From contig PLTL01000118.1 in assembly GCA_003164475.1 (NCBI GenBank), forward strand, positions 1 through 13,361: DNA of 13,361 nucleotides, written 5' to 3'. This document shows positions 1 through 7,762 of the stretch, piece after piece. A model generated the notes under the pieces. That model saw nothing but the letters and a program-made list of their open reading frames with translations, searched no databases and was not told the DNA's origin. This DNA comes from Candidatus Dormiibacterota bacterium (lineage in GTDB: Bacteria; Chloroflexota; Dormibacteria; UBA8260; Bog-877). Both the position numbers and the translations under genes were made by a program. The stretch's first letter is position 1. Each line of letters begins with the position of its first letter.

Positions 1-186
1 ATCCGGATCGAGCACCGCTTCGGGCGAAACCGCGCCGCGCTGGCCACCTACGCCGAGCTCAGCGCGCAGCTCGCTTGGGACATGCCCGATGGCAGCGGCG
101 AGGGCCCGGACGAGGAGACCGAGGCGCTGATGGCGGATGTCCGAGCTGCTCTCTATGGGCAACAGCGGGCTGTCGGTGCGCGGTGA
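1..186 (+). CDS. C-terminal fragment, possible BTAD-type transcriptional regulator
   Basis: An open frame enters from the left edge and gives 61 residues before a TGA at 184-186; the start lies outside the window. The visible tail is helical and charged: a stretch reading ALATYAELSAQL is followed by PDEETEALMADVRAAL and a short Ala/Arg-rich end. This spacing resembles the end of bacterial transcriptional activator (BTAD/TPR-like) domains of actinomycete SARP-type regulators, where an alanine-rich helix is followed by a Pro-x-x-Glu-Thr motif and a final leucine-rich helix. The family call rests on that pattern alone and could be wrong; that the frame is coding is better supported, by its strong G/C third-position bias. 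It is separated by 60 bases from the first gene of the defence operon and is probably unrelated to it. Confidence 0.5.
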   Translation: MRIEHRFGRNRAALATYAELSAQLAWDMPDGSGEGPDEETEALMADVRAALYGQQRAVGAR

Positions 187-246
187 GGTCGTTTCTACTG
201 ACTTTAGCGCCCCATCACACCTCGGCACCTAGACGCAGGCCGCCGG
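187..246. other. Intergenic region ahead of the defence operon
   Basis: These 60 bases separate the upstream fragment from the winged-helix gene and are the only non-coding gap ahead of the operon, so a promoter is expected here or inside the upstream gene. I could not find a convincing -35/-10 pair: TGACTT (199-204) and TAGACG (230-235) are too far apart to form a standard sigma-70 promoter. An AGG at 237-239, 7 bases before the GTG at 247, can serve as a ribosome-binding site for the next gene. Confidence 0.4.
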
Positions 247-705
247 GTGGCCGACACGGACAGCCCCTCCACAACGGGCGTCTCACTCCCACCAATGGTG
301 ACCCCTGGGCCTTATCGTGTGGGGGTCGTGCGCCCGCGCCGAGCCGAGGGGCTCCCAACCATCGATGAGCTGATGTGGCTCTCTGTCCAGGCTCTGCGCG
401 ACCTGGGTGGACAGGCAAGACTCCCCGATCTCGATCAGGCCGTCGCTAGCCTAGGCACTCTTACCGCGGAGCAGCTCAGCGTGCAGCGCGTGGGCAGGTC
501 GCAATCTGAGGTCACGTACCGTACCCGATGGGCTCTGACCCATCTGAAGGCCCTGGGAATGGCGGCAAACGATCGGCCAGGGGCCGGTAAGTGGCGGTTG
601 ACGGCAAAGGGACGGAGGGTCGACCGCGACGAGCTTGTCATCAGGCGGCGCGAGTGGAGAGCTGCACTTGCTCGGGAGAGGAACCGACGTGTTCGGGCTA
701 CGTGA
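247..705 (+). CDS. Stand-alone Mrr-N-type winged-helix protein
   Basis: The product has 152 residues. From about residue 36 it reads LPTIDELMWLSVQALRDLGG, then predicted helices, then a WALTHLKALGM helix and a K-W-R-L-T-x-x-G-R segment. This is the characteristic layout of the Mrr N-terminal winged-helix domain found at the front of type IV restriction enzymes and in many stand-alone defence proteins. No Mrr endonuclease catalytic domain (D-x(n)-ExK or QxK) follows; the C-terminus is a short Arg-rich basic tail. I infer a DNA-binding role, either regulating the downstream BREX genes or acting as a DNA-recognition accessory. The GTG at 247 has AGG 7 bases upstream; ATG 295 and GTG 328 are in-frame alternatives that leave the domain intact. 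The stop is followed after 33 bases, in the same frame, by the truncated brxF copy. Fold assignment is fairly sure; function is inference. Confidence 0.75.
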   Translation: MADTDSPSTTGVSLPPMVTPGPYRVGVVRPRRAEGLPTIDELMWLSVQALRDLGGQARLPDLDQAVASLGTLTAEQLSVQRVGRSQSEVTYRTRWALTHLKALGMAANDRPGAGKWRLTAKGRRVDRDELVIRRREWRAALARERNRRVRAT

Positions 706-738
706 GGTTCGGACGCGCGACGCGGCCGGGGACCCTCG

Positions 739-996
739 TTGGCCTCGTGGCCCGAGTGTGGTCAGGACCTGCTGGTCCAGTTGAGGAGGGAGCCTGGCCA
801 GTTGGCCCTTACCGTCAGTGACCCGGACGACAGGGTGGCAGGCGCGTGCGCCGCGTTACAGCGAACCTCCACATATCCCGCCCGGGCCAGACTCCTGTTG
901 CCCGCACCTCCCACAAACTCCCGCGAAGTGATCAATCGTCTCGCCGCCGCCGGCCCGGTGATTGTGGATCTTGACCTCGCGCGGGCTGGATTGTGA
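739..996 (+). CDS. Truncated BrxF paralogue (N-terminal half only)
   Basis: This is an 85-residue ORF starting with TTG; GGGGA at 728-732 lies just upstream. Its first 80 residues align without a gap to the first 80 residues of the full BrxF encoded immediately downstream. I count 32 identities, including W4-P5, C7-G8, P19-G20, L52-L53, P57-P58, E63-V64, R67-L68, A71-G72 and the block D77-L-D-L80. The two start codons align exactly, which supports both starts. After DLDL the copy diverges (ARAGL) and stops at TGA 994-996, which overlaps the GTG of full brxF. It therefore lacks the whole C-terminal half, including the SRR...TVFAWPG region. There is no internal frameshift or stop and codon usage is normal, so it looks maintained rather than decayed. 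Its role is unknown; a partner or modulator of BrxF or BrxC is one possibility, a slowly eroding remnant another. Confidence 0.75.
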   Translation: MASWPECGQDLLVQLRREPGQLALTVSDPDDRVAGACAALQRTSTYPARARLLLPAPPTNSREVINRLAAAGPVIVDLDLARAGL

Positions 997-1469
997 CCGA
1001 CTGGCCGGCCTGTGGCCGGGAGCTGATTGCGGAGTTGCAGCGGGCCCCGGGCCGGCTTGGCCTGGTCGTCGGGGACTCAGAGGGCACGATTCTGGCCGCC
1101 CTTGCCGGACTTGCCCACTCCGCTGTATTTCGGGCTGGCATCGGCTTGCTCGAGCAGGATCCGCCGGTGACCGCGGACGAGGTCGTTGAACGCCTGACCA
1201 GCGCAGGGGCGATGATTGCCGACTTGGATCTGCTCTTCTGGGGTCCGTGGCTGTCCTTGGATCCCCTCGCCCTCCTACGAGGTGTCAGCCGTCGACATCC
1301 CGGCACCGTCTTTGCGTGGCCCGGATCTGTCACTCACGGCATGGCTACCTATAGTCGTCCTGGGCGTCGCGACTGGCTTGAGACGGCGCTCTCCGACGCC
1401 GTCGTGCTTCGCCCATATCCGACCATGTTCCCTGATGAACCGCCCTACCGCATCGAGAGATACGCATGA
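993..1469 (+). CDS. brxF: BREX type 3 protein BrxF
   Basis: The product has 158 residues, the usual size of the small P-loop-like BrxF that opens type 3 BREX operons. The start is GTG 993, overlapping the stop of the half-copy (GTGA). There is no good ribosome-binding site, so translation is probably coupled. The N-terminal part has a hydrophobic strand LGLVV followed by GDSEGT where a P-loop would sit. The canonical GxxxxGK[ST] is absent: no lysine is present there. The middle has an IADLDLLFWGP strand followed by LSLDPLALLRGVSRR and TVFAWPG, resembling the Walker-B-side strands of the family, and the C-terminus ends PPYRIERY. The stop overlaps the start of brxC (ATGA), the canonical neighbour. 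Identification rests mainly on size, position and overall pattern; nucleotide binding is doubtful in this copy. Confidence 0.8.
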   Translation: MTDWPACGRELIAELQRAPGRLGLVVGDSEGTILAALAGLAHSAVFRAGIGLLEQDPPVTADEVVERLTSAGAMIADLDLLFWGPWLSLDPLALLRGVSRRHPGTVFAWPGSVTHGMATYSRPGRRDWLETALSDAVVLRPYPTMFPDEPPYRIERYA

Positions 1470-4400
1470 CGCTCTATCGCGACCTCGTCCAGTTCGAACC
1501 GATCATCGATATCAAGGTCCTCACTGAAGCCAATACCGTAGACCAGGCCCGCGAGGACGTTCGCACATACGTGGTCAGCACGCCGATGCGGGACGCGCTG
1601 ACCAAGGTACTCGTCCCCAATCTGCGCTTCGACAACCCGGGCGCAGACCACAAGGGCACCCTGATCGTGGCCACCTACGGCACAGGCAAGACCCATCTCA
1701 TGTCGATGGTGTCGGCCGTCGCCGAACATGCCGGGCTTGCCGGTGATGTCTCCGATAGCGACCTGGCTAAAGCCATCGCCCCCATCGCCGGGCGGTTCAA
1801 AGTAATTCGAGCTGAGATCGGCGCCACCCGTATGAGCCTTCGCGACATCGTCTGTCGTCGCCTTGAAGAGGGAGTCAAAGCGGCGGGCGTGACCTACCAG
1901 TTCAAGCCGGCTGACCAGGCGCCCAACACCAAGGATCTGGTGGTCGAGATGATGCAGGCCTTCGAGACCGTGCATCCCGATCACGGACTGCTGTTCGTGC
2001 TTGATGAACTCCTCGACTATCTCCGAACCCGCAGGGATCTCGAGCTGAACCTTGACCTGACGTTCCTGCGGGAAATCGGCGAAGTCTGTCGCCGGACCCG
2101 GTTTCGCTTCATCGCCGGCATCCAAGAGAGTTTGTTTGACAATCCGCGCTTGGCCAACATGGCGGCCGAGGTCCTGCGCGTCCGCGAGCGGTACGATCAG
2201 CTGCGCATCTCGCGCGAGGACGTGTCGTTCGTAGTGCAGGAACGCCTCCTCAAGAAGACCATCAGCCAGCGAGACCAGATCCGAGACCATCTCCGAAAGT
2301 TCACCCCGGCGTTTGTGGGCATGGTCGAACATCTCGACGACTTCGTGAACTTGTTCCCTGTTCATCCTGTCTACCTCAAGACCTTCCAGGAGATAACCCT
2401 CGTTGAGAAGCGCAAGGTCCTCTCGACCCTGTCGCACGCGATGACGGCGCTGCTCGACCTGGAGGTCCCACGCGACCAACCCGGCCTTATCTGCTACGAC
2501 TCCTATCGCCCGGACCTCGATGCCGACCCTGCTAGTCGTCTGATTCCTGATGTGCGCGAGGTTCTCGACAAGGTCGATGTGCTGCGGACCCGAGTCGAGA
2601 AGGCGCTGAAGACGAAGGGCTACATCCCTACCGCTCTACGTATCATCGACGGTCTCGCGGTGCACCGCCTGACGACCTCTGACATCCACATTCCGATCGG
2701 CGTCACCATCGCGGAGCTGCGCGACGACCTGTGCCTATTGCCCGAGGGCATGCCCGAGCTCACGCCTGAGTTCATCCAGACCGCGCTCGGATCCGTCGTT
2801 GACGAAATCATTAGCGCGGTCTCCGGGCAGTTCATCACCGAAAACTCGGACAACGGCCAGATATACCTCGACGTCTTGAAGGATATTGACTATGACCAGA
2901 AGATCGAGGAACGGGCCGCCCCCCTCGATAACGATCGCCTAGACGAGGCGTACTTCACCGCTCTCGAGGAGGTCCTTGAGCTGCGCGACGCACCCTACGT
3001 GGCCGGCTATCGCATCTGGGCATACCCACTCGGGTGGGCAGCAAAGAACGTCGACCGGGCCGGCTACCTGTTCATGGGCGCCCCCAACGAAAGGTCAACG
3101 GCTCAGCCGCCACGGGACTTCTATGTCTACTTCCTTCAGCCCTATGACCCGCCGACTTTCGAGGACGAGCGCAAGGCGGATGAGGTGTTCTTCAGCCTCG
3201 GCAGACCTGGCGACGAGTTTACTGCCGCTTTGCGTAAGTACGCCGGCGCCCACGCTCTGACTGGCGAGTCGACGGAAACCCACCGCAAGGTGTACGAAGG
3301 CAAGCGCAACGCGGCCCGCACGGCTATGGTGGTGTGGCTCAAGAAGAACATCGCCACAGCCATCACCGTGACCCACGCCGGGGTCTCGAAGCCGCTTGGG
3401 GCGTGGCTGTCCGGTGCTGGTGGCGGATCCAGTCGCAGCGTCAAGGAGCAGGTGGACGCCATCGCCGCCGAAGCGCTCAAAGACCACTTCAACAGCCTGT
3501 ACCCCGGCTACCCGGCGTTCGCGGTGAACGTCACGCAGTCGAATCTGGCAGAGACGGTGAAGCAAGCCATCGGCCAGGTGGTCACGGGCCGTCCAACCGC
3601 CGCCGGAAACAAGGTTCTCATGTCGCTAGAACTCGTGGATATCGGCGGCAACCTCATGGACAGTGGCCCGTTTGGCGCGGCTTTGCTCAAGGAGCTGGCT
3701 TCCGGTGCTGGCAAGGCAGTGAACCGCTCCGAGCTTCTCATCGAGCGTGATCGTCGCGTTGAGACATGGGGCCCCTGGCATCTCGAACCCGAGTGGCTGG
3801 TGGTTACCGCGGCGGTCTGCTGTCAACTTGGTCGACTTGAGATCGGCTTTCCTGAGGGTCAGCTTGACGCCACCACCCTCGACCGACTTGCCCGCATGAC
3901 CTCCGATGAGTTGGCCGGCCTGTCTCACATCGCGCCACCCAAGCCGTCGCCGATCGTGCTTCTCCGGGACGTCGCGGTGCTGCTCGAGCTTGGCAAGGGG
4001 GCGGTCCCCGACTCGGGAGCCGACGAGGCCCTGGTGCGCCAGGTCCATACCGCTGGCCAGACCCTTCTTGGTCGGGTCGCCCAGGCTAGGTCGACGGTGA
4101 CCAACGGCGTCTCCCTGTGGGGCGCCCTCGTCGTCGACCAACAGACTGAGCGCGACGCTAGGCTCGAGTCCCTTCAGCGCCTTCTCGAGAACGTCCTGGC
4201 CCGTAACTCAGTTGGCAAACTCAACAAGTTGAATGCCGATAGCGGCTCCGTGAGCGCGGCCCGTGATGGGCTGGACGAACTCAAATGGGTCGAGGCGGCA
4301 CTCGCCTCGCGCGAGCGACTGACGGCCGGTGCGGAGTATCTCCGCGAGGCTGTCAGCGTCTTCGGTTCCGACAGCGACCTCACCGAAGACGCCGGCCGGC

Positions 4401-5155
4401 TGCGCGCCGACATGTTGGCCCTGTTCGCTGGCCCTATCCAGCCCGCAAAGGTTGCCAACCTTGCCTCGGAAGCTGAGCGCTTGCGCAAGAGATGCGCCGA
4501 CGAGGCAGCTCGGGCGCATGCCCGCGACCGTCTCGACGCGGAAGGCGACGAACGCAAGCGCCAGATCATCGAAGGCTCCGAGTACAAGGATCTAAAGACC
4601 CTGACCGCCATCAAGATCCTCCCTGATGGAGTTTTCGGTTCGTTGGAGACGAGGCTGGTCAGCATCGGCAGCTGCAAGATGTTCGATGAGGGCAAGTTGA
4701 GCGCCAGTGTCGTTTGCCCCGAGTGCGGCTACCGACCGCAACGGGCAAGCGGCCCGACTGCGCGGGCCCGAGTTGACGAGATCGCCTCGAAGCTCGTCGA
4801 GCTCCGTCAGACATGGGAGCGCACCCTCATCGACAGCCTTAGAACCCCTGAGATCGCCGAACAGGTTGAGTTGCTGGCTCAGGACGAGAGGGCCGCCGTG
4901 TCAGCACTTCTCGAGACCGACTTGTTCCCAACTCCGATGACCGACATGCTCGTCCGGGGCGTCAACCAAGCGCTGAATCGGTTTGTCGTCCGCCGGATCA
5001 GCCGAGACGAACTGTGGAGCGCGGTGTTTCCCGCCGACCAGACGTCAACCGTCGCCGAACTGCACGAGCGGTTCAGCGGCTTCCTCACCCGGATCCAGAA
5101 CGGCAATGACCCCGACCGGGTGCGGATCATCCCGGGAGAAGAGACCACCTCATGA
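1466..5155 (+). CDS. brxC: BREX AAA-type ATPase BrxC
   Basis: The 1229-residue protein matches the very large P-loop ATPase of BREX systems. The N-terminus carries Walker A as ATYGTGKTH (A69 to H77, catalytic K75) and Walker B as LLFVLDE (D180-E181). A sensor-like strand FRFIAGIQ follows at about 213-220. A long helical region extends to the C-terminus, where C1070 and CPEC (C1084, C1087) give three cysteines, possibly part of a zinc-binding element. In BREX systems this ATPase belongs to the defence complex together with PglX and PglZ; the exact reaction is not settled. ATG 1466 overlaps the brxF stop and has GAGAGA a few bases upstream. The stop overlaps the ATG of the methyltransferase gene. 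A long antisense frame over 1445-2479 is a GC-phase shadow. The call is secure from ATPase motifs, length and gene order. Confidence 0.9.
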   Translation: MTLYRDLVQFEPIIDIKVLTEANTVDQAREDVRTYVVSTPMRDALTKVLVPNLRFDNPGADHKGTLIVATYGTGKTHLMSMVSAVAEHAGLAGDVSDSDLAKAIAPIAGRFKVIRAEIGATRMSLRDIVCRRLEEGVKAAGVTYQFKPADQAPNTKDLVVEMMQAFETVHPDHGLLFVLDELLDYLRTRRDLELNLDLTFLREIGEVCRRTRFRFIAGIQESLFDNPRLANMAAEVLRVRERYDQLRISREDVSFVVQERLLKKTISQRDQIRDHLRKFTPAFVGMVEHLDDFVNLFPVHPVYLKTFQEITLVEKRKVLSTLSHAMTALLDLEVPRDQPGLICYDSYRPDLDADPASRLIPDVREVLDKVDVLRTRVEKALKTKGYIPTALRIIDGLAVHRLTTSDIHIPIGVTIAELRDDLCLLPEGMPELTPEFIQTALGSVVDEIISAVSGQFITENSDNGQIYLDVLKDIDYDQKIEERAAPLDNDRLDEAYFTALEEVLELRDAPYVAGYRIWAYPLGWAAKNVDRAGYLFMGAPNERSTAQPPRDFYVYFLQPYDPPTFEDERKADEVFFSLGRPGDEFTAALRKYAGAHALTGESTETHRKVYEGKRNAARTAMVVWLKKNIATAITVTHAGVSKPLGAWLSGAGGGSSRSVKEQVDAIAAEALKDHFNSLYPGYPAFAVNVTQSNLAETVKQAIGQVVTGRPTAAGNKVLMSLELVDIGGNLMDSGPFGAALLKELASGAGKAVNRSELLIERDRRVETWGPWHLEPEWLVVTAAVCCQLGRLEIGFPEGQLDATTLDRLARMTSDELAGLSHIAPPKPSPIVLLRDVAVLLELGKGAVPDSGADEALVRQVHTAGQTLLGRVAQARSTVTNGVSLWGALVVDQQTERDARLESLQRLLENVLARNSVGKLNKLNADSGSVSAARDGLDELKWVEAALASRERLTAGAEYLREAVSVFGSDSDLTEDAGRLRADMLALFAGPIQPAKVANLASEAERLRKRCADEAARAHARDRLDAEGDERKRQIIEGSEYKDLKTLTAIKILPDGVFGSLETRLVSIGSCKMFDEGKLSASVVCPECGYRPQRASGPTARARVDEIASKLVELRQTWERTLIDSLRTPEIAEQVELLAQDERAAVSALLETDLFPTPMTDMLVRGVNQALNRFVVRRISRDELWSAVFPADQTSTVAELHERFSGFLTRIQNGNDPDRVRIIPGEETTS

Positions 5156-7758
5156 GCGCCGCCAGCCTCTTTGAGCCCGAGGACAGAGGCGTCCCCTCCC
5201 CGGACGCGACCCCAGCGCTCGCCAAACTCCTGCCGGAGCTGCGCACCCTGCCTGGCTGCCCGAGCGGCTCTGATGAGGACATCCTGGCGATGTCGAGCCC
5301 CCCAGGTCACACTGCCTGCCCCAACCCGTTCATCGCCGCTTGGCTCCCAGCCTTGGAAGACGAGGATCGTGCCGACCCGGGCCCGTTCTCAGTCGATACC
5401 ACCGCTGGGAAGACCTCGCTCGTCTTCAAGGCGCACTCGTATCCGACTAAGGTCCCTCACGAGGCGATCATGCGCCTGATCTTGCATTACACCAAGCCAG
5501 GCGATGTTGTGCTCGACGGGTTTTGCGGAACTGGCATGGCCGGCGTGGCCGCCCAAATGTGTGCAGCCCCGAGCGGTATCTTACGTAGTGAGATTGAACG
5601 TGAGATGGGAGAGGTCGCCTGGGGAGCTCGGCGGGCGATCCTCCAGGATCTGCTACCCAGCGCGACCTACATCGCAGCCGGCCTCAATCTTCCAGTCGAC
5701 GCGGATGCCTTTGACAAGGCGTCTTCAGCCCTTCTGACTCGCTTCGACGCCGAGTGGGGATGGATGTACCGCACCACTGTGTTGCACAGGGGCAAGGCGA
5801 TCAGCGCAGCGATCGACTACACGGTGTGGTCCGAGGTGATGACTTGCCCGCAATGCGCTAGCGAAGTGATCTTCTACAACGTCGCGTACCAAGCAGACTC
5901 GAAAACGGTGTCCGAGAAGTTCAAGTGCTCCGCCTGTGGTGCCCAGGTGTCTAAAGGTACCTTGAAGAAGCGTTTGACCAAGATTCGCACCATGGCCGGC
6001 GATGTCATCGAACGATCCGAGTTCCGTCCCGCCGCGATCCACTGGCGCGCTGGCAGCACCAGCGGCATGAAGGTGCCCGACGCGAGTGACCTTGACGTTT
6101 TACGACGTGTCTCTACCACACAGATTCCCGTTTTTCCGACCACGTCAGTGCCCTACATGCACATGACCCATGAGCGCTCGCCCACTTTCAAGAACGGCTT
6201 TGTCCGGCTCGACACCTTCTGGCCTGATCGGGCCTTGACCGCCCTCGCTGTTCTATGGGAATGGGCGGGCGAAGAACCCGAGCGACACCTGCGACGCGCT
6301 CTTCACTTCTGGATAGAGCAGGGCTTTTGGGGCCTGTCTTGGATGAATCGATACCGGCCTGAAGGCTACTCGCAGGTCAGTCAGTACCAAAGCGGCGTCT
6401 ACTATGTGCCCGCTCTCGTCTCAGAGTGCTCCGTCCGCTACAACCTCGAAGGCAGCCGTCCCTCATCTGGCAAGCGTTCCAATCTGGTCAAGCTCTGGAA
6501 GGAACTGCGGTCCGACGAGGGAAACGTGCGCATCTCGACTGGTAGCTCCACGAGGATCGCCCTCCCCGATGACTGCGTCGACTACATCTTCGTTGACCCA
6601 CCGTTTGGGGAGAACATCTACTACTCGGATCTCGCGTTCCTCGTGGAGGGGTGGCATGGCGTCTTCGCGGCCCCGGCGGAGGAGGCCATCATCGACCGCA
6701 ACAAGCAACGCCGGAAGCAGCTTCCCGAATACTCCGAGTTGATGGAGCGCTGCCTTCGGGAGTTCGCCCGGGTTCTCAAGCCCGGCCGCTGGATGACCGT
6801 GGAGTTCTCCAATTCGTCGAACGACGTGTGGCTTGCTATCCAGCACGCGCTATCGCGCGCTGGGTTCATCGTCGCTGACACCCGGGTATTCGACAAGGAG
6901 CAACACTCTTATCGCCAGGTCACGGCGGCCAACGCCGTCAAGAGCGACCTGATCATTTCCGCCTACAAGCCTGCCGCCGCGGTCGCGCGAACGATCGAAT
7001 TGGCCAAGGGCTCGGAGGAAGGCGTGCGGGTGTTCCTCGCCGCACACCTGACCCACCTGCCTGTCCGGAATGGTAGGCGTGGGGGGGCTCACGTCGTCCG
7101 CGAGCGCCAAGCCGACCGCCTCTACGACCGGATGGTCGCGTATCACGTCGCGCAAGGGATCGGCGTTCCGATGACCACCGCCCAGTTCAACGCCGCCATC
7201 GACCGTTGGTTCGTGCTTCGGGACAGCATGTACTTCTTGCCGCAGCAGGCTGAAGAGTGGGAACGGTTCCGCATCACCTTCAAGGATTTCGAGCAGGCTG
7301 AGCTGTTCATCACTGGAGAGAGCTCAGCGGTCCAATGGCTTCGGCAGTTCCTCAGAATGAAGCCAAGCCCGTATGCCGAGATTCAGCCCGCGTTCTTCGC
7401 AGAGACCCAGGAGGGCACCGTCGGTCGAGACCAGTTGCCGGAGCTCAAGGCGCTGTTGGAAGAGAACTTCGTCCAGGACGGGCAAGGGCGGTGGGAGGTG
7501 CCCAACCCGAAGAAGCAGGAGCACCTTGATCAGCTGCGCAACCGGGAGTTGCTTAAGGTGTTTGAGGGCTACAAGACGGGCCGAGGACATCTTGAGCGCT
7601 TTCGATCGGAGGCTGTCCGGGCCGGATTCCAGCGCGCATGGGCGGAGGGGGACTACAGAACCATCGTGTCGGTCGGCGGACGACTGCCCGCCGACGCTTT
7701 TGTGGACGACCTCGCCATCCTTCATTACTTCCGAAACGCCGAGCGCCAACTCAGGTAG
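5152..7758 (+). CDS. pglX: BREX adenine-specific DNA methyltransferase PglX (type 3, PglXI)
   Basis: This 868-residue protein has the SAM-binding motif I as VVLDGFCGTGMAG (D122, G126, G128), preceded by HSYPTKVPHEAI. The catalytic motif IV is VDPPFGENIYYSDL (D482-P-P-F485). A zinc ribbon lies between them (C232-x2-C235 ... C259-x2-C262), as in the Zn-ribbon-containing adenine-specific methylases. A segment following motif IV (about 550-600, with EFSNSSNDVW and DLIISAYKP) fits the rest of the Rossmann core. The C-terminal 250 residues have no motif I recognise and may serve target recognition or complex contacts. By family knowledge it methylates adenine in a specific sequence on host DNA, so the system can tell self from phage. 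ATG 5152 overlaps the brxC stop, and GAAGAG at 5138-5143 is a good ribosome-binding site. A run of seven Gs at 7081-7087 is a possible frameshift hotspot. Confidence 0.9.
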   Translation: MSAASLFEPEDRGVPSPDATPALAKLLPELRTLPGCPSGSDEDILAMSSPPGHTACPNPFIAAWLPALEDEDRADPGPFSVDTTAGKTSLVFKAHSYPTKVPHEAIMRLILHYTKPGDVVLDGFCGTGMAGVAAQMCAAPSGILRSEIEREMGEVAWGARRAILQDLLPSATYIAAGLNLPVDADAFDKASSALLTRFDAEWGWMYRTTVLHRGKAISAAIDYTVWSEVMTCPQCASEVIFYNVAYQADSKTVSEKFKCSACGAQVSKGTLKKRLTKIRTMAGDVIERSEFRPAAIHWRAGSTSGMKVPDASDLDVLRRVSTTQIPVFPTTSVPYMHMTHERSPTFKNGFVRLDTFWPDRALTALAVLWEWAGEEPERHLRRALHFWIEQGFWGLSWMNRYRPEGYSQVSQYQSGVYYVPALVSECSVRYNLEGSRPSSGKRSNLVKLWKELRSDEGNVRISTGSSTRIALPDDCVDYIFVDPPFGENIYYSDLAFLVEGWHGVFAAPAEEAIIDRNKQRRKQLPEYSELMERCLREFARVLKPGRWMTVEFSNSSNDVWLAIQHALSRAGFIVADTRVFDKEQHSYRQVTAANAVKSDLIISAYKPAAAVARTIELAKGSEEGVRVFLAAHLTHLPVRNGRRGGAHVVRERQADRLYDRMVAYHVAQGIGVPMTTAQFNAAIDRWFVLRDSMYFLPQQAEEWERFRITFKDFEQAELFITGESSAVQWLRQFLRMKPSPYAEIQPAFFAETQEGTVGRDQLPELKALLEENFVQDGQGRWEVPNPKKQEHLDQLRNRELLKVFEGYKTGRGHLERFRSEAVRAGFQRAWAEGDYRTIVSVGGRLPADAFVDDLAILHYFRNAERQLR
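7081..7087. repeat. G7 homopolymer tract inside pglX
   Basis: Seven consecutive Gs encode Gly644-Gly645 and the first base of Ala646 of the methyltransferase; it is the longest G run I noticed in the operon. The present length keeps the frame open. Loss of one G would bring a TGA at 7172-7174 into frame and gain of one G a TGA at 7251-7253, so either change removes roughly the last 170-195 residues after the catalytic motifs. Slippage in a G tract of pglX is the known basis of phase variation in the Streptomyces coelicolor Pgl system. Whether this shorter tract varies is unknown. Confidence 0.5.
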
Positions 7759-7762
7759 GAAA

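Noticed and set aside
591..821. Plus-strand frame spanning the winged-helix/half-brxF junction
   Set aside because: It is a different frame from both neighbours, with low-complexity composition, and the BrxF-like alignment shows which frame is real.
1445..2479. Long minus-strand frame (344 codons) opposite the start of brxC
   Set aside because: It mirrors the codon phase of a strongly GC-biased gene, lies wholly against the conserved ATPase domain of BrxC and shows no recognisable protein motif.
7373..7762. N-terminal extension of the helicase frame into pglX
   Set aside because: It is only an open frame overlapping the conserved methyltransferase gene; its translation is Arg/Ser-rich, and GTG 7763 with AGGTAGG gives a normal start.
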